Notes under the pieces: generated by a model
What the model was told of the DNA's origin: nothing
What the model saw: only the letters and a program-made list of their open reading frames with translations
Database searches by the model: none
Position numbers and translations under genes: made by a program
Assembly (NCBI GenBank): GCA_034520665.1
Contig: JAXHNJ010000002.1
Location: forward strand, 126,230-179,165
Direction of reading: 5' to 3'
Origin: Patescibacteria group bacterium
Lineage (GTDB): Bacteria > Patescibacteriota > Patescibacteriia > JAXHNJ01
Length of the DNA stretch: 52,936 bases
Shown: positions 26,397-34,829 of the stretch, one piece after another
How positions within the stretch are numbered: the stretch's first letter is position 1
Layout: each line of letters opens with the position of its first letter

Positions 26397-27671
26397 TTAT
26401 TTAAGCTTTTGGTCAATAAATTTTTCAAATTTTGCCTTATCTCTAAAAGGTCCAATAATAGCCAAATTTAAGCGTTTCTTCTTTATTATTTTTCCAACCA
26501 CTCTTTTTATATCACTAGTTTTAACTTTTTCTATCTTTTTAATTTTTTCCTCCGGACTTTCAACCTTACCAGTTAGAACAAACTGCTTGGTAAAATAAGA
26601 GGCTATCTGGCTAGAGTCTTCCATAGAGAGTATCATTTTTCCTTTTAAAAATTCTTTGGCCTTTTTCAATTCTTTGGATTTAACTCCTTTGTACTTCAGG
26701 TTTTTTAGTTCCTGCCAAATAAGTTTCAGCGCCTGGAAAATTCTTCGCTTATCCAAGCCAGCCTGGATAAAAAGATTGCCGGTATCCTCATAAATATTAG
26801 GCGTGGATCTGATAAAATAACAAAGGCCTTTTCTTTCCCGAATATTTATAAATAAACGAGAGCTCATTGAACCACCTAAAATAATACCTAAAAGATAAAG
26901 CACATAAATATCTTTGTGAAAATAAGAAAAAGCAGGAAAACCTAAAGCCATTTGAACTTGGTCTGTTTCTTTGTAATTTATTTTAACCCGGCGTTTTTTT
27001 TGTTGGTGCCTATACTTTTTAAATTTACTTAAAGGCTTTTTATTTTTGCTGGAAAAGTATTTTTCAGCCAGACTTTTTATCTTTTTTTCAGAAAATCTTC
27101 CAGCCACCCCAATAGACATATTTTTCGGATGATAAAACTTATTTTTAAAACTAACTAAATCTTTTCTTTTAAAAGACTTGATATTTTCCTTGGGACCGGC
27201 AATAAAACGGCCTAAAGCACTTGAGCCATAAATTACCTGTTCAAAATATTCTTCCATATGCATCAAAGGATTGTCTTTATACATATTTATTTCTTCAATT
27301 ATTACTCCTTTTTCTTTTTCAAATTCATTTTTTTCAAATTTAGAATTAAATAAAATATCAGAAAGAATATCCAAGGCTAATTCTATTTTCTTATGCTGAA
27401 TCTTTATGTAATATCCCGTATAATCCTTACTAGTAAAAGCATTAAACTCGGCGCCCACACTATCAAGCTCTCGGGAAATATCTATAGTATTTGGTCTTTT
27501 TTTTGTTCCCTTAAACATCATGTGCTCAATAAAATGAGAAAGGCCGTTTTCCTTTTTTGATTCATACCGCGAGCCAATTTTAAAAATAACCAAAACAGTC
27601 ACCGCCTTAGTTTCATTTTTGGGGGCTAAAATTAAAGTGGCTTTGTTTTTTAATTTAATTTTTTTGTGCAT
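26397..27671 (-). CDS. M16 family zinc peptidase (pitrilysin/MPP-like)
   Basis: 424-residue metalloprotease subunit. The inverted zinc motif HFIEHMMFKG (HxxEH) is near residue 45-50 and the third ligand is the Glu in EEINMYKDNP. A C-terminal inactive half (from about 225) carries the Arg/Tyr pair typical of M16B (SMSSRLFINIRERKGLCYFI). This is the processing-peptidase/PqqL-like single-chain size, expected to act as a dimer on short or unfolded peptides. Start ATG at 27671; the gene is 2 nt from glyS, so translational coupling is likely. Confidence 0.95.
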   Translation of the reverse strand: MHKKIKLKNKATLILAPKNETKAVTVLVIFKIGSRYESKKENGLSHFIEHMMFKGTKKRPNTIDISRELDSVGAEFNAFTSKDYTGYYIKIQHKKIELALDILSDILFNSKFEKNEFEKEKGVIIEEINMYKDNPLMHMEEYFEQVIYGSSALGRFIAGPKENIKSFKRKDLVSFKNKFYHPKNMSIGVAGRFSEKKIKSLAEKYFSSKNKKPLSKFKKYRHQQKKRRVKINYKETDQVQMALGFPAFSYFHKDIYVLYLLGIILGGSMSSRLFINIRERKGLCYFIRSTPNIYEDTGNLFIQAGLDKRRIFQALKLIWQELKNLKYKGVKSKELKKAKEFLKGKMILSMEDSSQIASYFTKQFVLTGKVESPEEKIKKIEKVKTSDIKRVVGKIIKKKRLNLAIIGPFRDKAKFEKFIDQKLK

Positions 27672-27673
27672 TT

Positions 27674-29005
27674 TTATGCTAATTTCTCTTTAATATAATC
27701 TGGCAATTCTTTTATAAAAATCCGATCTTGTTTCATGGTATCACGATCCCGCACTGTTACTTTTTTATCATCTAAAGAATCAAAATCCACCGTCACACAA
27801 TAAGGCGTGCCAATTTCATCCTGACGGCGGTATCTACGGCCAATGGAAGCTGACTCATCATAAGTAATCATAAATTCTTTTCTTAAACTATGATGAATTT
27901 CTTTGGCTAATTTTTTCAAAGGCTCTTTTCTAGATAAAGGCAACACGGCCACTTTATAAGGGGCCAAATGCTTGTTTAGCCGTAAAACTACTTCTTTATT
28001 CTTAGTGCTTTTGGTAGTCTTGGTCCGGCCACCTTCCACTTCCTCATAAGCGTCCAAAAGAAAAGCTAAGGCCGGCCGCTCTACCCCAAAAGAAGGCTCA
28101 ATAACATAGGGTATAAATTCTTCTTTGTCTTCTTTATATTTAAAATTATGGGCTTTTAAATCATAATCAGTACGATTAGCAATACCAATTAATTCGCTAA
28201 AACCTTCGAAAGGCCAGTTATAAAGCAAGTCAATGGTTTCCTTAGCGTAATGGGCCAGTTCTTCTTTAGATTGCTTATGTTCTTTAAGGTTTTCCTTTTT
28301 TAATCCTAAGTCCAAAAACCATTTTTTAGACTCTTTAACCCAATAGTCAAACCATTTTTTATCTTCTTTGGGATGAATAAAATATTCCAGCTCCATTTGT
28401 TCAAACTCGCGCGTGCGGAAAATGAAATTACCTGGGGTAATTTCATTACGAAAAGCTTTACCTATTTGGGCGATACCAAAAGGCAGTTTTAAGCGCTGTG
28501 AATTCATCACGTTTTCAAAATTAACAAAAATATTCTGGGCCGTTTCTGGCCGCAAGTACGCAGTCGAAGCCGAATTTTCAGCTGGCCCAACAAAAGTCTT
28601 AAACATAGTATTAAAATCCTTAGCTTTTTCTAAATCTTCGCTACCGCAATAAGGGCATGTAAAGGGTGGGGCTGAATGATCTAAAATATTATGTTCCGGC
28701 TCCTTGAAACGCCGGTGGCATTTTTTACATTCAACCAATTTATCTCTAAAATTTTTCAAATGCCCTGACTTTTCCCAAACTTCTGGATTAGTAATAATAG
28801 CACTGTCTAAACCAACCACATTATCTTTTTGCTGAACAAATTTTTGCCACCACATTTTTTTAATATTGTTTTTCAGCTCCACTCCCAAAGGTCCCCAATC
28901 CCAAAAACCTTGAAGTCCGCCGTATTTTTCGGCCGTCGGAAAAATAAAGCCTCTTGTTTTACAAAGAGAAACTAATTTTTCCATAATATTTTTTGGTCTT
29001 GACAT
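27674..29005 (-). CDS. glyS: Glycine--tRNA ligase, alpha2 (eukaryote/archaea-like) type
   Basis: 443-residue class II synthetase of the homodimeric type rather than the bacterial alpha2beta2 type. Evidence: FIFPTAEKYGGLQGFWDWGPLGVELK at the start, the zinc-binding insertion CKKCHRRF...CPYCGSEDL, motif 2 with FRNEITPGNFIFRTREFEQMELEYF, motif 3 IEPSFGVERPALAFL, and a C-terminal anticodon domain (PLSRKEPL...RRYRRQDEIGTPYCVTVDFDS). First gene of the GlyRS-M16-AI-2E operon. Confidence 0.97.
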   Translation of the reverse strand: MSRPKNIMEKLVSLCKTRGFIFPTAEKYGGLQGFWDWGPLGVELKNNIKKMWWQKFVQQKDNVVGLDSAIITNPEVWEKSGHLKNFRDKLVECKKCHRRFKEPEHNILDHSAPPFTCPYCGSEDLEKAKDFNTMFKTFVGPAENSASTAYLRPETAQNIFVNFENVMNSQRLKLPFGIAQIGKAFRNEITPGNFIFRTREFEQMELEYFIHPKEDKKWFDYWVKESKKWFLDLGLKKENLKEHKQSKEELAHYAKETIDLLYNWPFEGFSELIGIANRTDYDLKAHNFKYKEDKEEFIPYVIEPSFGVERPALAFLLDAYEEVEGGRTKTTKSTKNKEVVLRLNKHLAPYKVAVLPLSRKEPLKKLAKEIHHSLRKEFMITYDESASIGRRYRRQDEIGTPYCVTVDFDSLDDKKVTVRDRDTMKQDRIFIKELPDYIKEKLA

Positions 29006-29092
29006 AATATAATTCTTTTGTTAATCTTATCAGTTATAAAATTGTTTAATTGTTCTTTATTCATTTAAATACCTTAAGGAGGTATAGTAGAT

Positions 29093-29425
29093 ATGACTTG
29101 TTTTACTATTTTTTCTAAAGTTAGTTTAGCTGGAGATCCTTGCCATCAGTCCGGAGATAAAATCGGTGGTAAAAAAACCGGAATAGCTAAAGAAGATGGC
29201 TGGGGTATTATTGGCCAAACTAATATAACCAATAACATTGAATTTACACCGGGTTCAATAATAGAAATTACCGGCCAGGGTATTGAAAAAAAGATAAAAA
29301 AAGTAGAAAATCCCAAAAAAGAGGAAAATAATACCTACCGTTTTGTCGGATTAGATGTAAGGAAATTTAATAACGGAGAAAAAACTCCGGTCATTACGGT
29401 TATTCCTCTTTCTCTAGAAAGATAA
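29093..29425 (+). CDS. Hypothetical protein, 110 aa
   Basis: Function not recognised. Soluble beta-rich protein with a DPCHQSGDKIGGKKTGIAKEDG stretch, a NITNNIEFTPGSIIEITG middle and a terminal VRKFNNGEKTPVITVIPLS. It is divergent from the GlyRS operon. AGGAGG stands 10 nt before the ATG and a strong terminator follows 22 nt after the stop. The Gly/Lys-rich, polar sequence argues for a cytoplasmic or nucleic-acid-associated role, but nothing specific can be claimed. Confidence 0.65.
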   Translation: MTCFTIFSKVSLAGDPCHQSGDKIGGKKTGIAKEDGWGIIGQTNITNNIEFTPGSIIEITGQGIEKKIKKVENPKKEENNTYRFVGLDVRKFNNGEKTPVITVIPLSLER

Positions 29426-29447
29426 ACTCTTACTTAAAATCTTACCC

Positions 29448-29478
29448 CCCTTCGCCCAAAAAGCGAAGGGATTTTTTT
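29448..29478 (+). terminator. Rho-independent terminator
   Basis: CCCTTCGC and GCGAAGGG form a perfect 8-bp stem followed by A and seven T. Confidence 0.92.
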
Positions 29479-29524
29479 ATAAATAACTATATCAATTATA
29501 CCTTTTTTTAGCTCTAAAATCAAG

Positions 29525-29560
29525 AAAAAACCATCAAATATTTAATATAATTTGATGGTT
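29525..29560 (-). terminator. Terminator overlapping the stop of a 55-aa gene
   Basis: AACCATCAAAT pairs perfectly with ATTTGATGGTT; on the minus strand six T follow. The TAA stop at 29559-29561 overlaps the stem. Confidence 0.85.
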
Positions 29561-29726
29561 ATTTATTCTGTTTTCTTTTTTTCAAATACACTTTTACTCC
29601 CATAATTGCTGCTATATAAAAAATATCATATTTTCCTTTTTCCTGAAAAGGTAATTTTGTCTTGCGAGGCCGTCTAAAAGGGGTAGTATGACTGCGCCAA
29701 ACTTCTAACTTTGTTGGTATTCTCAT
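29559..29726 (-). CDS. Small basic protein, 55 aa
   Basis: Too short for common ORF filters but well supported. The product begins MRIPTKLEVWRSH, continues with a basic middle (PFRRPRKTKLP) and ends in a Lys-rich tail after one weakly hydrophobic segment (YDIFYIAAIMGVKVYL). GGAGG lies 8 nt before the ATG and the stop is embedded in a perfect terminator hairpin. No family recognised. Basic character suggests binding to nucleic acid or membrane, which is inference only. The rest of the gap 29426-29840 holds terminators and AT-rich DNA. Confidence 0.65.
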   Translation of the reverse strand: MRIPTKLEVWRSHTTPFRRPRKTKLPFQEKGKYDIFYIAAIMGVKVYLKKRKQNK

Positions 29727-29792
29727 TACATAATCCTCCTTTTTAAAAATAGCAATTAATTTAAAATTACCTTAAAAAAATAAAATAGTCAA

Positions 29793-29821
29793 TAAAAAAA
29801 ACCCCACTTAATAGCAGGGCT
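29793..29821 (-). terminator. Terminator of the 384-aa hypothetical gene
   Basis: CCCTGC and GTGGGG (one mismatch) form the stem and eight T follow on the minus strand. Confidence 0.7.
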
Positions 29822-29840
29822 ATAAATTTAATAATTAATT

Positions 29841-30995
29841 TTAAAACCAGGTGATTATTTCTGAAACTTGCTTAAGAGTATGTTTAACTTCTAGCCATTT
29901 CCCTTTGTTAATTACCTGATAAATCTGAGGAAATTTATCCATTGCTTTCAAAACACTTTTCTTTTTAAAACCTCCTTCATCAATTAAATCAAGCGCTTCT
30001 TCAATAGCTCGAAGACGTACTTTTATAAAAAAGCTGCTTTGGTTGAGAAAACTTTGGCTATTAATTAAGTAGGTAATTTCCATAATCAAATCTTCAAGCT
30101 CACCCTGAATTTTTTTTAATTTAAGAGAATTATAAGAAAAAGTAATTTGCCTGATACCTTCTAAAATATCTCCAAATCTAATAAGATCTTTGGCTTTTTG
30201 AAGCTCTTTAATACTCAGCTGGCAATTAATCAAAAAAGGTTGGAATTTAATAGTTTCCAAATCACTGATAATAGCTGAGAGCCGACCGGCCATTCTTTTT
30301 CTTACTTGGTTTTCGACCTGATAATCTCTATTGAGAGCATAATCATAAATAGCATCAAGAAAATGACAAGATGAAGCCAGCACGTACTCAGTAAAATCAA
30401 AAAGAGCTTTGGAAGTGGTTAAGCGACTGACAATTTTAGTTTCAATTTTAAGAATTTCTTCTTTTCTTTCCTGAAAGCGATTAACACCGGCTATGGTCCG
30501 GGCTCGAAAAGCACCAGGGTTTACCTGGCCTCGACTATCGGTAATCTCAGCTACTGGTTCAATTACTTTAAGCCCGGCTCTTTTTCTTTGATTACGCACC
30601 AAGCCGACAATATTAAAAATTTCGTCCACTTTACTGGCTAGTTTTTTTTCGTACTCTTCTAGATTGCCTTTTTTCAAGCCAATAATCATTAAGTTCAAAT
30701 CTCGGGCTATTTTAATAGCCTCTCTCATTTTTGATTTCTCGCCATAAAAAGGCAGATTATATTGAGCCAGAATATTAACCGCCTGACGATGCACCAGATA
30801 AATAGAAGGTACTAACTGATAAAGCTTTTTCTTTTTTTTCTTTACCTGATGCCACTTTGGTACAGCCAATTGACCATTATAGGCTCCTTTTGTTATTAAA
30901 ATTACATCAGTATTAAGAAGACAATAACCGTTTATACGACCACGACTGCCATAAAGTGGCCCGCTAGCCTTTTCTCCCAAAAAACTATAAGTCAT
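29841..30995 (-). CDS. Hypothetical protein, 384 aa, mostly helical
   Basis: No family recognised. N-terminal about 60 residues are beta-rich with Gly and Tyr (SFLGEKASGPLYGSRGRINGYCLL). From residue 100 the chain is long amphipathic helices without Cys motif or membrane segment, and basic/acidic pairs typical of coiled coils (LEEYEKKLASKVDEIFNIVGL). A conserved-looking NQRKRAGLKVIEPVAEITDSRGQVNPGAF segment occupies about 138-166. GGTGAT precedes the ATG and a promoter with TTGACT/TAAGAT lies 60-85 nt upstream. It follows the membrane Clp-like gene but is separated from it by a terminator. Confidence 0.65.
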   Translation of the reverse strand: MTYSFLGEKASGPLYGSRGRINGYCLLNTDVILITKGAYNGQLAVPKWHQVKKKKKKLYQLVPSIYLVHRQAVNILAQYNLPFYGEKSKMREAIKIARDLNLMIIGLKKGNLEEYEKKLASKVDEIFNIVGLVRNQRKRAGLKVIEPVAEITDSRGQVNPGAFRARTIAGVNRFQERKEEILKIETKIVSRLTTSKALFDFTEYVLASSCHFLDAIYDYALNRDYQVENQVRKRMAGRLSAIISDLETIKFQPFLINCQLSIKELQKAKDLIRFGDILEGIRQITFSYNSLKLKKIQGELEDLIMEITYLINSQSFLNQSSFFIKVRLRAIEEALDLIDEGGFKKKSVLKAMDKFPQIYQVINKGKWLEVKHTLKQVSEIITWF

Positions 30996-31022
30996 TTTAT
31001 ATCACCTTTCTTTTTAAAGAAC

Positions 31023-31052
31023 AAAAAACTATCTTTTTTTCAAAGATAGTTT
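31023..31052 (-). terminator. Terminator of the Clp-like gene
   Basis: AACTATCTT and AAGATAGTT form a 9-bp stem, followed on the minus strand by six T. It lies just downstream of the promoter for the 384-aa gene, whose predicted start falls inside the hairpin. Confidence 0.75.
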
Positions 31053-31081
31053 ATCTTATTAAAAAATTATTTTTTAGTCAA
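31053..31081 (-). promoter_or_regulatory. Promoter for the 384-aa hypothetical gene
   Basis: -35 TTGACT, 17 bp, -10 TAAGAT on the minus strand, within 6 nt of the Clp-like stop codon. Confidence 0.65.
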
Positions 31082-31086
31082 ATTTA

Positions 31087-33870
31087 TTAAAGCTGTTTGG
31101 CTTTCTTCACTTTAATTCGGCCTCCTGGCTCTAAAATAGCTACATCGCGTCTTGATAACTCTCCCTTAAGTAAATAATTAGCCAGAGCGTTATCCACTAT
31201 TTCCTGAATTTTTCTCTTCAAGGGTCTGGCTCCGTAAATTGGATCATAGCCTTCTTTAGCCAATTCTTTAATAGCTTCTTTCGAGGCTTGCAAGGTAATA
31301 CCTTTGTCTGTTAGTCTTTTTTGTACATTTTTCAAAAAAAGTCCAACAATTTTTTCAATATGTTCCATTGATAATGGTTTAAATAAAATAACATTATCAA
31401 AACGGTTAATAAACTCCGGACGGAAAAAACGAAAAAGTACTTCCTCCATTAATTCTTTTTTAATCTCATCCATACTGGTTTTTTGAGCCAATCTTCTCTG
31501 AATATGTTCAGTGCCAGCATTAGAAGTAGCTATTAAAATAATATTGGTAAAATCAACTGTTCGGCCAAGACTATCCGTTAAACGGCCGTCATCCATCAGC
31601 TGTAAAAATAGATTTAAAACATCCGGATGAGATTTTTCTAACTCATCTAATAAAACTAAGGAAAAAGGGTTTTTTCTCACGGCTTCAGTCAAATAACCCC
31701 CCGAGCCAGAGCCAGTATATCCCGGAGACGCTCCTAAAATACGGCTAATAGAAGACTGATCTTGGTATTCAGACATATCCAGTCTAATCATATTTTCTTC
31801 TGAACCAAAATAAACCTCGGCTACAGTTTTAGCCAATTCAGTTTTACCGACACCAGTCGGGCCTAAAAATAATAAATTAGCAATCGGCCTCTGGATATCA
31901 CGCAATTCAACCCGGGCTCTTCTTAAGGCTCCGGAAACTGAATTAACGGCTTCTTCTTGATTAATAATCCTCTCATGAATTCTTTTTTCTAAATTAAGCA
32001 ACTTTTCACTTTCTTTTTCTGTAATTTTTGTCACCTGAACATTAGCTCTTTCGGAAACAATTTTGGCTACATCTTCTGATTTAACTGGATTTTTAGGACC
32101 TTTTGTTTTTCTGACATGCACCGCCACTTCTTGAATTAAATTAATAGCTTTCTCGGGTAAATATCTGTCATGGATATAACGCTGAGAAAGTTTAACTGCT
32201 TTTTCCAAGGCCTCATAGGAAAAGAAAACTTTATTTTTTACTTCAATCATTCCGGCTTTTGACTCTAAAATTTTGATAGCTTCATTAGTTTCCGGCTCTT
32301 CTATTTTTACGCTTTGGAAAATACTGGAAATACCGCCATGTCTTTCAATATAGCGCGAATAATCTATTGGATTAGTCGAAGCTAAGGCAGCAAAATATCC
32401 CTTTTGCAAAGCTTCGGTCAAAATTTCTGAAATATCCATAGTTTTACCGCCACCCGAAGAAACTCCGACCATATTTTGCAGATTATCAATAAATAAGACA
32501 ATATTGCCCGAACGCACCACTTCACTGATAATAGCACTTAACCTCTCTTCCAGCTCTCCCATAGCTCCAGCTCCGGAAACAAGTGAAGAAACAGAAAGGC
32601 TGACTAATCTTTTATCCCGCAAAATTTCCGGCACTTCTTCAGAAGCCATCATCGAAGCAATATTATGAATAATACTGGTTTTACCAACTCCGGGAAAACC
32701 AACTAAAAGCGGATAATTTTTACCTGATTCAAGAATTCTGAAAATTTCTTTGACTTCTTTTTCACGTCCGACACTTAAAGGTAAAGCGCCCTGGCTGGCT
32801 AAAGTAGTTAAGTCCCGTGAAAACTGATCCAAGACTGGTGTGGCAATAGCCGTCATAGCCCGGTTCATACCTCTTTTTGGTTTACGCGAAGCCTTGGCTT
32901 TAAATAAAGTCCACTTATGTCTTAATTTCTCCTCAATATTTATCCATTCAACTACATTTCTTAACTTATCAAAACTAATTTCCAAATCATAAAGTATTTC
33001 TTGAGTTAGAGTACCGGTCCTGGCCAAAGCAATAATTAAATCAGGCACTCCAATAGTTGAGCGACGGCCTTGATAAGCCTCTTGATAAGCCAGGTAAACC
33101 ATCTTGTTAAAATCCTGGGAAATAATAGTATCTGAACCTTTTATCTTTGGTAATTTACCTAGTGCATTTTTTATTCTTTTTATTAATTGATCCGGCATCA
33201 TAGCTAAGCGAGCCATAATTATCTTTACTTCCGAGCTAGAAATAACTGCCGCTAAAACATGGATAGGCTCTAAAGTAGTGTGTCCCAGCCGATCAGCTAG
33301 TTCCCAGGCTTTTTCAATAGTTTCCATAGCTGAAGAATTTAAATAATTTGATACTTCTTGTCTTATTTTCTTATTATCTAATACTTCTTTAAAATTTATA
33401 AGATTTTCTGGAAGAGGCACCTTTTCTACAAAATCTCTTTCAATATGGGGCACTCTGGTTCTTTCCCTTTCCAAACGATAATAAATATACATATCAACCA
33501 GTAAAGAAATCCAAAAAATTAAAAGTGAAGTGTTACGTATTTCAAAAAGGTGAGTTAAACCGTAACCAGCACTGGCATGCTGATAGAGCTGCCAAAAACC
33601 TAAAAATAATCCTAAAATACCAAAAGCAATTAAAAGTCCATTAATACCAGCTCTAACCATTTTTTCTGTCTTCTCTTCTAAAATTCTCAAATGAGTTATT
33701 CTTTTTTGCCAGATAAGATAACGCCCCTTAAAATAAGCCGCCACGCCCAAAGAGTCACAAGCAGCACAAGGAACCGCTTTACCTTTTTTATCAATATAAT
33801 AACTCTGTCCCTGACATTTAGGACATTTAATAAATTGCATTTCCTGATTTTTGTTTTTTTCTGAATTCAT
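31087..33870 (-). CDS. Membrane-anchored Clp/Hsp100-like AAA+ ATPase with degenerate D1
   Basis: 927 residues. Order: zinc knuckle CPKC/CAAC (Cys16,19,35,38), two membrane helices (about 75-95, 112-131), a Clp N-domain-like region (about 180-320), D1 AAA+ (about 370-600) and D2 AAA+ (about 630-900). D1 has Walker A GFPGVGKT (391-398), but Walker B is LFIDN (Glu replaced by Asn463) and the usual Arg-finger pattern ERRFQ is SSIFQ, so D1 probably binds but does not hydrolyse ATP. D2 is intact (GPTGVGKT, LVLLDELE, FRPEFINRFD). The M-domain coiled coil of ClpB/ClpC is absent, and no IGF/IGL loop for ClpP docking is seen after Walker B in D2. Co-transcribed with a membrane protein 2 nt upstream. 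Likely an unfoldase acting at the membrane. Confidence 0.92.
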   Translation of the reverse strand: MNSEKNKNQEMQFIKCPKCQGQSYYIDKKGKAVPCAACDSLGVAAYFKGRYLIWQKRITHLRILEEKTEKMVRAGINGLLIAFGILGLFLGFWQLYQHASAGYGLTHLFEIRNTSLLIFWISLLVDMYIYYRLERERTRVPHIERDFVEKVPLPENLINFKEVLDNKKIRQEVSNYLNSSAMETIEKAWELADRLGHTTLEPIHVLAAVISSSEVKIIMARLAMMPDQLIKRIKNALGKLPKIKGSDTIISQDFNKMVYLAYQEAYQGRRSTIGVPDLIIALARTGTLTQEILYDLEISFDKLRNVVEWINIEEKLRHKWTLFKAKASRKPKRGMNRAMTAIATPVLDQFSRDLTTLASQGALPLSVGREKEVKEIFRILESGKNYPLLVGFPGVGKTSIIHNIASMMASEEVPEILRDKRLVSLSVSSLVSGAGAMGELEERLSAIISEVVRSGNIVLFIDNLQNMVGVSSGGGKTMDISEILTEALQKGYFAALASTNPIDYSRYIERHGGISSIFQSVKIEEPETNEAIKILESKAGMIEVKNKVFFSYEALEKAVKLSQRYIHDRYLPEKAINLIQEVAVHVRKTKGPKNPVKSEDVAKIVSERANVQVTKITEKESEKLLNLEKRIHERIINQEEAVNSVSGALRRARVELRDIQRPIANLLFLGPTGVGKTELAKTVAEVYFGSEENMIRLDMSEYQDQSSISRILGASPGYTGSGSGGYLTEAVRKNPFSLVLLDELEKSHPDVLNLFLQLMDDGRLTDSLGRTVDFTNIILIATSNAGTEHIQRRLAQKTSMDEIKKELMEEVLFRFFRPEFINRFDNVILFKPLSMEHIEKIVGLFLKNVQKRLTDKGITLQASKEAIKELAKEGYDPIYGARPLKRKIQEIVDNALANYLLKGELSRRDVAILEPGGRIKVKKAKQL

Positions 33871-33872
33871 AT

Positions 33873-34265
33873 TTAATTAATAAAAAAACCTTTACTACCA
33901 GTAATATTTAAATAAATCATATAAATAATGAAAATAGGTAAAACAATCCAAAGTAAAAAGAGAAACAACAAAATAACCAGCCAGATAACCATAAACACTA
34001 ATTTAAAACCAAAAACAATTAATCGCATAAAAAGACTGATGATCCGACCGCTACGCGAATAATCCCCATACATTGGTTTAAGTAAATTTTTAAACAAAAT
34101 ACGTAAAGAAAGTCGATTACTCCAGCCAATTACTTCATTAATAAAAAAAACAGCCGCTTTTTTTACGCCCGTGGTATACCACCAAAATGGGAAATAAAGA
34201 ATATCAAATAATATTTCCTTGAATATATATTTAGCTGTTTTCCAAAAAATATTCTGAGACATCAT
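33873..34265 (-). CDS. Membrane protein, 130 aa, Clp-operon partner
   Basis: Hypothetical. Amphipathic, aromatic N-terminal half (IFKEILFDILYFPFWWYTTGVKKAAVFF) that could lie on the membrane surface, then a basic loop (SLRILFKNLLKPMYGDYSRSGR) and two tightly packed hydrophobic helices (about 77-97 and 99-122). It ends 2 nt before the Clp-like ATPase, so the two are certainly co-transcribed and probably functionally linked. The promoter -10 box lies 5 nt before the first ATG, so the mRNA may be leaderless; two ATG codons are in tandem. No family recognised. Confidence 0.7.
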   Translation of the reverse strand: MMSQNIFWKTAKYIFKEILFDILYFPFWWYTTGVKKAAVFFINEVIGWSNRLSLRILFKNLLKPMYGDYSRSGRIISLFMRLIVFGFKLVFMVIWLVILLFLFLLWIVLPIFIIYMIYLNITGSKGFFIN

Positions 34266-34270
34266 TCTAT

Positions 34271-34299
34271 ATTATATCATAAAATTTGACTTTTGTCTA
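34271..34299 (-). promoter_or_regulatory. Promoter of the Clp-like operon
   Basis: -35 TAGACA, 17 bp, perfect -10 TATAAT on the minus strand; start expected at or within 3 nt of the first ATG (34265). Confidence 0.7.
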
Positions 34300-34300
34300 A

Positions 34301-34342
34301 TAAAAAAGCCACCCCATTAAATATTATTTACTGAGTGGCTTT
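34301..34342 (-). terminator. Terminator of the 101-aa gene
   Basis: AAAGCCAC and GTGGCTTT form a perfect 8-bp stem; T-run on the minus strand. It abuts the -35 box of the next promoter. Confidence 0.85.
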
Positions 34343-34401
34343 GGGCAGATTTGGATTAAGCATTAAGCTTTTCAATTTAAAGGCCTCCTTTTATAAACAA
34401 A

Positions 34402-34707
34402 TTATAATAAACCTTCCTGACAAAGATCAATACGGGCACATAAAACATTAATCTCTTTATCAGATACTTCTATAAACTTATCATCTCCCTTATTTAATAG
34501 CTTAATTTTAAAAAAGAAATTTTTACCTTTTTTATCAAAACTGATAATAAGACACTTTTGGACTTCAGTTTGATACTTTATATCTAAAGATCCATTTTTT
34601 AAGCTTACTGGAATTTTCTTTTTAATTAAAGTCTTAATTTCTTCTTCAGAGAATTGGTTTATAGTCTCTAAAGGAGTTTTCTTCCGGTGATAAGTTCTAA
34701 GAGACAT
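34402..34707 (-). CDS. Hypothetical protein, 101 aa
   Basis: No family recognised. Basic, soluble protein with alternating strands (PVSLKNGSLDIKYQTEVQKCLIISFDKKGKNFFFKI) ending in CARIDLCQEGLL. An 'NGSLDIKYQT' hairpin suggests a small beta-rich fold. AGGAGGAGG lies 8 nt before the ATG, and -35 TTGACA and -10 TAATTA with 18 bp lie 50-79 nt upstream. Own terminator. Evidence for a real gene is good; function cannot be inferred. Confidence 0.65.
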   Translation of the reverse strand: MSLRTYHRKKTPLETINQFSEEEIKTLIKKKIPVSLKNGSLDIKYQTEVQKCLIISFDKKGKNFFFKIKLLNKGDDKFIEVSDKEINVLCARIDLCQEGLL

Positions 34708-34756
34708 GGCTAATCCTCCTCCTTAATTATCAAAGGTACTCTACTTAATCCACTTT

Positions 34757-34786
34757 TAATTAACCTTTTTATTAAACTTTTGTCAA
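34757..34786 (-). promoter_or_regulatory. Promoter of the 101-aa gene
   Basis: -35 TTGACA, 18 bp, -10 TAATTA on the minus strand. Confidence 0.55.
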
Positions 34787-34800
34787 GTCAAAAAATAAAT

Positions 34801-34829
34801 AAAAAAAGAGGCATTTTAAAAAATACCTC
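34801..34829 (-). terminator. Terminator of the frameshifted zinc-ribbon gene
   Basis: GAGGCATTT and AAATACCTC (one A-C mismatch) with seven T on the minus strand, beginning directly after the TGA at 34830. Confidence 0.8.
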
